A DNA stretch of 16,684 nucleotides, from the NCBI GenBank assembly GCA_015499985.1, contig JAAAUF010000076.1:1058-17741 (forward strand), given 5' to 3'. Position numbers and translations under genes: made by a program. Shown here piece by piece: positions 8,631-16,684 of this stretch. This DNA comes from Haplosporangium gracile. Lineage: Eukaryota; Mortierellomycota; Mortierellomycetes; Mortierellales; Mortierellaceae. Each line of letters opens with the position of its first letter. Positions within the stretch are counted from its first letter, which is position 1. The notes below the pieces were generated by a model, which was not told where the DNA came from, made no database searches, and was given only the letters and a program-made list of their open reading frames with translations.

Positions 8631-9443
8631 GAACAAACTAAGGAATCGGTCACATGATTCATTACATGACGTAGGTCCAATTCTCCAAATAGTGCGAAAA
8701 GGGGACCAGCGTTTGGGCGCCTTTTCTTTCCCCTTCTCTCTTCACAACCCAACACTCTACTTTCACGAGGTAAATCGCCAGCAGACCGCTTTTCTGGAAT
8801 CGGACGCTGGAAGTAGAACTGTAACAGGAAGGAAGGAAAGACGTCTGTCAGACTTGTTCAGTGAATCTGAGTTCAGGAACAGGAGCTAATGGAATCAGGA
8901 GCATGTTGAACAAACGCAACGGTATCTCTCTGCCATTCCGCTGTTTGGCAACAAAACACGCCATTTTTTTTCCCTTTCCTTTGACCAAACGAACAACACG
9001 AAGGCAGTCTATGTTAATGAGCACAGCTCGCAAGAAAATAAACTGGTCTATAGAGCTCCTGGCGGCTTTGTTGTTCAGGAAAGAATCAGGATCGCGTGTA
9101 GTTTCTTGTACGCACAGTTTCCAGAGATATCGGGAGATGACGCCGATTGACGCGACCGGACAACATTATGAACCGTATGCCAGCAAAGAGGTCTATGGAA
9201 GGAGCGGCAATACAGAACAGCTCTTGGATTTAGGGGTGAACGATGATTCTCTTTGTTGAAGGAACACACGCGAGCAAATAGGGCAGGACAGAAAGGTCCA
9301 TCGACAAGGCGGGACAGTACGACCGCGGAGGGGGTTCTTTTATCGCAGTGATGCTTCTGTTCATTTATCAGCGCTGTTTCTTATGCTCTATTCTTGATTC
9401 TCGTTAATTTGTATTAGTCAGATTAAAAAAAGAAAGTATTATC

Positions 9444-10746
9444 ATGTCGTATCCAAGGAAGGGCTGCTTCAAGTGTGGCAATGGTAAGCTTACACACCAC
9501 CATGTCCTCCCTCTGCCTCGTATCCGTTTCTTTCTTCAACTGGGACAAACTCAACTGTTATTTTTAAATGCTCGATGAGCATGCGCGTGTTTTCCTACCG
9601 ATCTACTCGTATTTTCTCGCGCTACCCTTCGATCCACTCACTAATACTGGCAATCGCTTCTCTTCCTTCCTTCTCGCTGTTGTTAGTGGGCCATTACGCA
9701 AGTGTGTGCACGGAGCCCGAGAGACTGTGCTACAACTGCAAGCAGACCGGTCACGAGTCGAACCTCTGCCCCATGCCCCGTACCACCGATTCCAAGCAGT
9801 GCTACTCTTGCGGAGGAGGTAACCCCTGTTCTTTCAAAGGACGACGGCTAGCATGTGCCATTCATATCGCTGTGATCAAAATGGAGTTGAAATCAGCATG
9901 CCAATTTATTGAAACAGGATGTGGTTTGAGCTAACCTGTTTTGTTTTTTATTACTTGTTTAATTAGTGGGACATATTCAGGCGGATTGCCCTTCGATCCG
10001 GGTGGCACGGAACGCTGGTGGCGCTGCAGGACGCTGTTATAACTGTGGCATGTTTGTAAGTTCCACGTCATCGCGCTCAGTTTTTTCAATCACAAACGCC
10101 AGCCAATTTTACACCCTGGTGCAAAATACTCATTACAATATTTTATGATTGTAGGGACATATGGCGAGGAACTGCAGGAATGCACCTCGATTCAATGGCC
10201 CCCCAATCCCCCGTAACCACTTTGGTGGACCACCATCCGGCGGCCGCAACAATTTTGTCAGAAACAACAACAACGGCAACAATGACACCTTCGACAATAA
10301 CAACGGTAACTTTAATGTCAACAACAACAGCAACAGCAACGGAAACTACGGCGACAACAGCGGCAACTTTGGTGGCAACATTGGAGGTTTTGCAGGTGGG
10401 AACCAGGGCGGTCGGGTTATTTGCTACAAATGTGGAGGGTTGAACCATTTCTCGCGCGATTGCAAGGCCAGCGGGGTCAAGTGTTATAACTGTAATCTGT
10501 TTGGACATCTTTCGAGAGAGTGTCCTGATGGACCTCGTGCTCAAGTCTGTTTCAAGTGTCAGCAGGAGGGTCATATTGTAAGTTTTTTTTTTCCGTTTAT
10601 TTTCTTTCTTCTTGTTTGCATTGGGTGTTTTTGAGAAGATGAATTATTTTTTTTTCTGTTGTTGACGTGTTTTACTGATCTGTTTGATTGGACTCTTGAT
10701 TTGTATGTGAAAATAGTCTCGCGATTGCCCTCAGAACCAGGCATAG
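9444..10746 (+). CDS. GIS2: Seven-CCHC zinc-knuckle nucleic-acid-binding protein (Gis2/Byr3/CNBP type)
   Basis: Five exons: 9444-9483, 9687-9818, 9967-10055, 10155-10577 and 10717-10746, giving 237 residues. Seven C-x2-C-x4-H-x4-C knuckles begin at residues 8, 28, 52, 81, 177, 197 and 219, for example CFKCGNVGHYASVC and CYKCGGLNHFSRDC. Knuckles of this spacing bind single-stranded RNA or DNA. Yeast Gis2, fission-yeast Byr3 and animal CNBP have the same seven and act in translation and mRNA control, mostly in the cytoplasm. Residues about 100-175, between knuckles 4 and 5, form an Asn/Gly-rich low-complexity linker (NNNNGNN, NGNFNVNNNSNSNGNYG). Introns are 203, 148, 99 and 139 bp; three of them cut a knuckle just before its Gly-His. 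The start is fixed by knuckle 1 following MSYPRKG. No clear poly(A) signal was seen. Orthology to Gis2 itself is inferred. Confidence 0.93.
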
Positions 10747-11064
10747 TTATGAAAGCGACAGCAGGAAAAGATCATTAGCTGTTTTTCGCAGTGAGCGGAA
10801 GTTGATTACTGGCGACCGATCTATGGTTATTTTATTTTTTTTTCCTTTTCAAGGTTTATTCCTAAGGATTTACAAATTGTGCTAGAACATGGCGATAAAG
10901 CGAAAAGAGTAAAATACACACACGCGAAATCTAAATGAACTGCAGTGTCATATAACGCGTGGAGGACATCGATAGTTTATGCGTTTATGCTGTACAAACG
11001 ACGCGTAATTCGCGCCTATTTTCTTTATTTTTTCACTACTATCGGACAGCACCTTCACAGAGGT
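10747..11064. other. Gap between convergent genes
   Basis: These 318 bases separate the stop of the zinc-knuckle gene (+) from the stop of the membrane-protein gene (-). The stretch holds T runs and both 3' ends. On the minus strand an AATAAA lies at 11029-11024, 36 bases past the stop codon of the membrane-protein gene. Overlap of the two 3' UTRs is likely given the short gap, but is not shown. Confidence 0.6.
11024..11029 (-). terminator. AATAAA poly(A) signal candidate for the minus-strand membrane-protein gene
   Basis: The complement reads AATAAA, 36 bases beyond the stop of the gene ending at 11065. Confidence 0.5.
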
Positions 11065-11819
11065 TCAGATGTCATTCTCACTAGAAATGTATTCTATAAC
11101 CCTCCCGCCACCACCTCTTCCATCCCTGTCATCACCCTCAAGTCGCTCGTGCAACTCCTCCATCTCCGTCTCCTCTTCTTCCTCTTCCTCCCCTCCCTCC
11201 TCCTCCTCTCCCAACCCCGCATTCTCCAAATCCTCATTCTCTGGACGGGTTTTAATAATCGCCTCTGTCCGCTTGGCAATCGCATACTCCGCCAAAGCCT
11301 TGACAAGAACCATCCAACCCGCCATGATCAACACTATGGAGACCCAATGCGTTTCGAGGTCCATTTGCAGCCAGTCCATCTCCCTCGAATCTGCATTCGC
11401 TCCGTACACATACCCGTACTCCGCACCAGGTGGAGGAGGGGGAGGAGCGCCGATGTACCCGGTATCGTCCATGGAAGGTGAAGGAGGAGAAGGCGGTTTG
11501 GTGATTTGGGTAATTTCGCCGATGCTTGGATTGTATGCGTAGGTAGAGTCTGGGCTGGAAGTGGTTGTGTCGTCTCCGAGCATTGTTTCTAACCCACCTT
11601 GCATCCGGATCCCAAAATTGAGGAGCGTTATTCCTAATCCTGCCATTGACCCACTCTACACATTTGAAGGAAAAAGCGGTAGAAAGTTAGGAAGCGTGTC
11701 AGTGAATTGGGGCGAAATTGATAAGCTACGCGATGAGCTTAGATACTGGTTTCAGTGTTGATTGGGTTGTGTGTTCGGTGGTTGGTTATTATTATTATTA
11801 TTATTGTTATTATTGTTGC

Positions 11820-11853
<34 letters not shown>

Positions 11854-13680
11854 CCTGCACGAGGAGAGCATTCAAAACATCCTTTTCTGGACCGAAAGAA
11901 TAAGCAACTGAATGTTCTGTACCTTGGACGCATGGGAGTTATGCAAGAGGTATGTCAACAAAACCCCTAAAAACTGAAAACTGCCCGCCACTAGAACAAA
12001 GTAAAGTAACAAAGAAACAAATCAATTATAGATTAAGTAAAGAAAATGCTCGGGATGTGGTTCTGCGCACGCATTGAATGCATTGCTTTGCTTTGCTCGC
12101 GTGACAAAAGACCAGGCACGCAAAAAATGCAAAAAGAGAGGGAAGAAGAGGAGGAGGGGGGAAAGGGGGGTGTCGAAAAAATGATTCTAACATGTCCGAA
12201 AAAACAGATGTTTGTTTTGCTTCCTTCTTGTCTTGTCATAGGATTAGTTGAATATGTATATGTTTACCTGCGATATTCCACAAGAACTGAAAGATGTTGC
12301 CGACAGGCAGCCCATCAACTAGGACCTCGTCTCCAAAGACACCGCTCTCCCCGTACTGCGAGGAGGGTGACATGACGGTCATCTCAGAATAGGGGGGTGT
12401 CACATCCTGTACCGCTGATTCGTATGTCTGTTCATTGATATGAATAGTAGTTGGTATGAAAGAATGGGATAGGGAGCAGAAGAGAAGAGAAAGAATTATG
12501 TCAGTAAGCGCAATGTGGCGAAATGCTCTTTGGAGCAGGTTTTGTTTATGGCATTGCAGAAACGCTGAGTGTACAAATGAGGCTAGTGCGCAGAAAAGTG
12601 AGAGCGCCAGGGCACATCTGCATATTTTTATCAAGCGCGCACGAAACAATAAACCTTACCGGAGGACGACGCTCATCGTCTTTTTGACCTTCGACTTCAG
12701 GTTTGGCCGAGATGTTTGAAAAGACCCCGTCAGCTGTTGAGGGTCGAGTCGCTGACCTCGTCGGTTGTATCCTTCCAGCTCCAGCGGCACTGCTGCTGCT
12801 TCCTTGATGTGTCGTTAGAGTAGAGGAAGAGGAAGAGGAATTACCGCCGTCATATTCTGTGTCCCTGATCAAAATGTATGATCCTGATGTCGATGTTGAT
12901 GAAGTAGGAGGCGATGATGGTGATGTGGAAGGGGAAGGAGAAGAGGCGATGGAGAGGGAGAAGAATGGGTTGAGGATTATCCGTCGCAGACTCTGTTGTG
13001 TCACTCTCCACCGTGTATCCACTTCATTCCTCCTATTGTTGCTGGAGGGAGAGGATCGAGGTCGTTGTGAAGGCGATGATCTCAGTTGTCGTCGTGAAGA
13101 GGAGGAGGAGGGTTGAGGTGAAGATTGATGGGGATGAGAAGGGTGCAAAGCTGACGAGTTGGAAGGAGGGGTCATAGGGACAGTGAAATGCTGTTGTTGG
13201 GGAGTGTTGTCATTGTTTCCGTCGCGCATTTCTGATAACGCAGACGTCGTCCTCGTCGCTGTTGTGGTGGTTGTGGTTGATGGGTATAGATCGGTCGTGG
13301 CCGCTGTAGTCGTTGTTGTAGCTATGGTTGTCCAGGCAGGTGGTGGACTACCACTGAAGCCAACAGCGCCAGAAGATGACTGGTGTGGTTGGTGTGCATA
13401 CTGGCCTCTACTACTGCTGTCATAGTCGTCGTAAGCAGCGACCTATGATAGTTGCAGAGGGCAAGAAGAAGGCGAATAGGAGGAGAAGGGCAAAGGTGAG
13501 TGGTTGATCAGTGGGTAGTTGGGTATGAAGTAAAGTAAGAAAGAAAGCGCTTGTCAGGTTGGTGTAAACAGTATCTGTGGTTTGGTTGGTGCCAAAAGAC
13601 TTCCTTGGTATGTAAGCCCCTTGGTTACTGGGGGGGGGGGGTGTTTTTGTTCTTTTTACCTTGCCGTAGTGGTGCGACAT
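11065..13680 (-). CDS. Unrecognised membrane protein with disordered N-terminal half
   Basis: Four exons read on the minus strand: 13680-13660, 13442-12660, 12427-12268 and 11639-11065, giving 512 residues. The ATG lies in a CACCATG context. Residues 8-268 are Ser/Thr/Pro/Gln-rich and probably disordered. A hydrophobic stretch at about 312-332 (NIFQFLWNIAGLGITLLNF) spans the exon 3/4 junction. A Pro-rich loop follows, then a clear transmembrane helix at about 420-437 (WVSIVLIMAGWMVLVKAL) followed by basic residues, then an acidic tail with Glu runs at about 466-485. Introns are 217, 232 and 628 bp with GT-AG ends, and all phases agree. I do not recognise the family and assign no function. The stop lies 318 bp from the convergent zinc-knuckle gene. 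Intron 3 is long and an extra exon inside it cannot be excluded. Confidence 0.75.
11786..11853. repeat. (ATT)n-(GTT)n compound microsatellite
   Basis: Repeated TTA/ATT units pass into about ten GTT units. It lies in intron 3 of the minus-strand membrane-protein gene, where the RNA would read (CAA)n then (UAA)n. Confidence 0.9.
13629..13641. repeat. Long G run (C run in the transcript)
   Basis: A run of about a dozen G on the + strand, 18 bases into intron 1 of the minus-strand membrane-protein gene, close to its donor. The exact length of such runs is prone to sequencing error. Confidence 0.8.
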
Positions 13681-14217
13681 GGTGAATGTGAGAGGCAAGA
13701 GTGAAGGAAGGAAGGAAGGAAGGAAGGAATGAGGAAAGATGTGAATGAGACAAAGAAGGGAGGGAAGGAGAAGAAGAAGAAAAAGAAGAAGAACGAACGA
13801 GGTATGAAAGGAGAAGGCGGAGAGCAAGAATAGAAGGAAGCAGATATGAAAAAGGAGCGGAAAAAAGGGGAACAAGTTTTAAAGCAGAAAAAACGAGAAC
13901 AATAAATGGGCTTTGAACTGGAATGCCAAATTAACGCTGCGGGTCATTGCGGTGGCCGTAGACACTGTATATCTCTACCCATGGTCTAGGCTCACAAGGC
14001 GGACACACAAGAAAAAAGAAAGAGAGCAGAGGCAAGAAATGACACTTGATGTTAGTATTTGAGGCTCGCACTTGAAAAGCGCGATGGTATTATTGCTATG
14101 GAGTATTAGATAAAGAGATATGAACTATGGAATGAGGGAAAAGCAGGCTGTCATGTATCACCAATGGGTAACCGAGCATGAGTAATGCACGCTTCGTCTT
14201 CCCGTACGACATACGCT
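13681..14217. other. Intergenic: promoter of the membrane-protein gene and 3' flank of the RING gene
   Basis: These 537 bases separate two minus-strand genes. The part next to 13680 is pyrimidine-rich on the minus strand, as expected for a fungal 5' leader. The part next to 14217 is mixed and shows no clear AATAAA for the RING gene. No other gene was seen. Confidence 0.55.
13702..13728. repeat. (GGAA)n tetranucleotide tract
   Basis: About six GGAA units in the 5' leader or promoter of the minus-strand membrane-protein gene. On the coding strand this is (TTCC)n, part of a longer pyrimidine-rich block up to about 13860. Confidence 0.85.
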
Positions 14218-16485
14218 TCAACGGCGTCGAGAACCGAAAGAAAATCGTCGCGCAGGGCCTTCGGTGTCAGGACTACCAGGCCCACCAGGGGTACTCGGAC
14301 TACTGCTCGTGCTCTGTCTCTGACTACGACTCCTACGACGTCTCCTCCAAATCCTGCTCCCGCGATTCGCATTCGCGATATCAAACAGACACAACGGACA
14401 AGTCCTCTTCAGCTTCAACCATTCATCGACACACTCCTGGTGGAAATAATGGTCGCAGGGCAAGTGCCGTAGTTCATCTAGATCCTCGTATTCGCATAGA
14501 CAAATCGAACAGCTGCTCGAAATCCGATCCTTCTCTTCCATTTCCTGAGGACTCAATTGCTCTAGTTCTACCGTTGTTGTCGTGTCCCGAGTGCGCTTGT
14601 TCTCGCCTTCGGCGAATGAAGTGATGAGTGAGAGCGGCGGAACCCTGTCCTGTGCTTCTTCGTCATCCACTACCGTCACCACTACAACCTTCTCCTTCTC
14701 CTTGACCTTTTCGGGTGCAGGTTCGATCTCGAGGACAACACTGGTGAGAGGAAGAGAGGGTGCAGCCGTAACGGACTCAGGGACGGGCATAATTTCGTCC
14801 TTTTGCTGCTGCCGTTGTGAGTGTGGTCCTTGTCTATGAGCCTGATCTCCATGATTCCCGTAGTCGTCTGATACAACAATTGCCGGTGCAAAGGCACTGT
14901 TCCCGGTATCACTGCCACTCGAACTGCTCTTTTCATTAAATTCCTGCTGTTGCGTTGACATGGTGGCACGCTGTGGCTGTTGTGCAGATGCAGGTGGTGC
15001 AGGCTTCGAGAACTTGATAATAGGAATATCATCAATCATCTCCTGAGTAGCGCCTTGCCATCGCATGACGGTCGGTCCGACACCAAAGAGTTCCAGGATA
15101 AAGACGAGTCCATTGAGACAGAAGAGGACGACCAGCCAGAGCATCAGCAGCATGGCGATACAAAAGTAGCCGACCAAGGAGAAGGCGAGAGTGAGATAAA
15201 ACAGCGCAGGTGCATCCTCGGCACAGTGCGATTGCGTCGTCAGGATGGCGATCGAGAACAGGATGAGCACGAGCGAGCCCCAATTGATCATGGTCTTGTA
15301 GCTTTAGCCAGTTTGACATACGACATACGATACGCACGGGTGAAAAGAAAGTTGTTTCGGTTGAGAGCGTATAGGCATGGATGAAAAAAATGACATGGGA
15401 GAGAGACAGGTGCGAGGGAGAGGGAGAAAGAGAAAGAGAGTAGCGTTGTTGTTAGTGGATTTTAAAGCTATGGGCGTAAAAAAACACCACATGCTACAAA
15501 GACACGCCAAGAAGGAGTGGAAAGGAAAGAAGAGCGACAAACGACCATGCATACGATGCAAACACAAGAAAAGTGTACTGTATATAAACAATACAGATTC
15601 ACAGATACATCAACAAACAGATAAACAGACAGACAAAAGCGAAAACGACAGCAACGAAGGAGAAAAGGAAAAAAAACTTACTGTGCACCACAAGCACCAC
15701 TTAGAGTCGTTGGGAGATCGTCTGGTCGCTCGTACAAGAATCGACGGAGGAGAGACCAGCAGATGACCAAAGCTCGGACAAGATACAGACACAAGAAAAT
15801 CGCCAGATAGTAGCAGTTGTGAATACTGTTCCGCTCAAGCACCATCACCGTCACCGTCGCCACAATCTAACAAATAACGTTGGGGACGGGGTCAATTCAG
15901 TGAGTTGTCACCTCTCATTGACTGAGTGGCCGCGAGAAGCAGTTGCTTATTAAAGAAGTGAACCGAAGGAGATGATTATTTTACCTCGACGACGGTGGCG
16001 GCAAGGTAGTAGATAATCAAAATCTTGGAGCTGGTCGAGAGGTGGTACCAACCGCTGACGAGTTCTCCATACATGTTCATTCGTATCCTCCTTGCCGCGG
16101 CATTGTGAACAAACGCTGAGGCAGCAATGGCGACGTGTTGGATGCTACCAGGTCGAGACGAGTGTCGACTGAGCAGACTTGCTGTCCGAGTCCCACCGTG
16201 CAGGCTGACGTTGTCTTGTTGTGAGGGTGGGGGCTGTAGGTTGTTGTTGTTGACGGAGAGGTGGGAGGTTGATAATGCAAGAGAGGCTGGTCGAGACAGC
16301 ACCGAGGAGGGAGAAAGAGGGTGCAGTTTGTCGGTTGTGGAAGAAGAAGAGGGTGGTTGTGGTTGCGGTTGTGGTTGAAAGGGTGAAGCGTTCTCTATGG
16401 TAGCTGTGCCTGGACGACTGTTTGTGGTGGTTGTAATGGTTGTGCTGGTTGCGGCGACATGGGGCTTGGAGTTATGACGATCCAT
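14218..16485 (-). CDS. Multi-pass RING-H2 membrane protein, probable E3 ubiquitin ligase
   Basis: Three exons on the minus strand: 16485-15985, 15866-15682 and 15301-14218, giving 589 residues. Residues 1 to about 130 are Ser/Thr/Gln/Pro-rich. Hydrophobic segments lie at about 155-177, 185-207, 236-251, 260-280 and 279-301. The RING-H2 finger (residues 493-533, C-x2-C-x14-C-x1-H-x2-H-x2-C-x10-C-x2-C) has ligands Cys493, Cys496, Cys511, His513, His516, Cys519, Cys530 and Cys533. An Arg-rich tail (RRRRR at 548-552) follows. A hydrophobic block, a short acidic segment ([14 protein letters not shown]) and a distal RING match the plan of plant membrane RING-H2 ligases such as the At1g12760 group. 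The likely role is passing ubiquitin from an E2 to substrates at an internal membrane; the substrate is unknown. Introns are 118 and 380 bp. Acceptor choice at exon 3 is fixed because the next AG would bring in a stop. Confidence 0.88.
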
Positions 16486-16684
16486 ATCGAAGGGAGATGA
16501 AGGGAGATGATATTATGTACAATGGACGGTAGGAAGGTTAGAAGGAAAGAAAAAAAGTGAGGTAGGAGGTATTGTATCAAGAGTGTGGGGGAGTAGGAAT
16601 CCAAAGAAGAAGAGAAAAAGAAGAAGAAAGTGAAAGGGAAGGAAATAAAAGGACGAGAGAGTCAGGGCGCACAAGGAAAAAAAA
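16486..16684 (-). promoter_or_regulatory. Pyrimidine-rich 5' leader / promoter of the RING gene (partial)
   Basis: On the minus strand these bases are CT-rich with several CTTCTT blocks and end in TTCGAT before the ATG. The window ends before the promoter can be delimited. Confidence 0.45.
16491..16510. repeat. Tandem 10-bp duplication before the RING gene start
   Basis: AGGGAGATGA occurs twice in a row, six bases upstream of the RING start codon on the minus strand, where the leader would read TCATCTCCCT twice. Confidence 0.85.

Larger units (their letters stand above)
8434..9443. other. Intergenic: 14-3-3 3' flank and promoter of the zinc-knuckle gene
   Basis: About 1 kb with no convincing gene. 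It holds the 14-3-3 3' UTR, one inverted TTCGGCAA at 8623-8630, and a CT-rich stretch near 8720-8765 that resembles a transcription start region. That stretch ends in GAGGTAAAT, which could act as a donor for a 5'-UTR intron. Open frames of 60-130 codons here show no family features. Confidence 0.5.

Noticed and set aside
8560..8640. tRNA-like A-box (AGTTGGTAGTAA)
   Set aside because: No matching B box (GGTTCGA-like) at the right distance and no cloverleaf pairing could be drawn.
8570..8755. Minus-strand tail ending in a Lys/Ala-rich peptide (SLKAAKAAYYQLT) as a possible last exon
   Set aside because: The last 12 codons look coding-like, but no upstream exon or poly(A) signal could be found on that strand and the rest of the frame is antisense to a CT tract.
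8614..9259. Two plus-strand open frames (91 and 132 codons) between the 14-3-3 and zinc-knuckle genes
   Set aside because: They overlap in different frames, show no codon bias like the neighbouring genes and no recognisable domain; better read as leader/intergenic DNA.
10143..10574. 143-codon antisense frame opposite zinc-knuckle exon 4
   Set aside because: It is the complement of the Asn-rich linker, giving a Val/Leu repeat peptide; the sense frame carries the CCHC motifs.
1..16684. CRISPR array, bacterial operons, rRNA or prophage signals
   Set aside because: None seen; introns, eukaryotic protein families and poly(A) signals show fungal nuclear DNA, and repeats are simple microsatellites.

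Overview
The window is nuclear DNA from a filamentous, early-diverging fungus. Four protein genes have GT-AG introns, the protein families are fungal or eukaryotic, and start contexts have A or G at -3. Intergenic DNA is AT-rich and full of long T, A, GA and CT runs. The strongly biased C- or G-ending codons of the 14-3-3 gene and the intron density would fit Mucoromycota, for example a Mortierella relative, but this placement is an inference.

Layout. 1-1935 is T-rich DNA with no gene. 1951-2294 holds a broken open-frame segment that looks like the remains of a retrotransposon Gag protein. It abuts a 162-bp element with inverted ends (2289-2450), and an unassigned 100-codon open frame with a downstream AATAAA follows (2398-2697). 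2700-6150 is a gene-free stretch, purine-rich on the + strand. The 14-3-3 gene (6300-8433, three exons, 1164-bp first intron) comes next. Then comes a seven-zinc-knuckle nucleic-acid-binding gene of the Gis2/Byr3/CNBP type (9444-10746, five exons). The right third carries two minus-strand membrane-protein genes: an unrecognised protein (13680-11065, four exons) and, upstream of it, a multi-pass RING-H2 protein, probably an E3 ubiquitin ligase (16485-14218, three exons).

The two plus-strand genes are both expected to be well expressed: 14-3-3 binds phosphoproteins, and Gis2-type proteins bind RNA or single-stranded DNA. The two minus-strand genes both encode proteins with disordered low-complexity arms plus transmembrane segments. 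Nothing shows that the four genes form one pathway. The Gis2-like gene and the unknown membrane gene converge with a 318-bp gap.

The most interesting unexplained signal is an 8-mer, TTCGGCAA (either strand). It occurs eight times, all between 4259 and 8630, in the upstream region, first intron and downstream flank of the 14-3-3 gene. All intron/exon structures were worked out by reading frame, splice consensus and family conservation; no transcript data were available.
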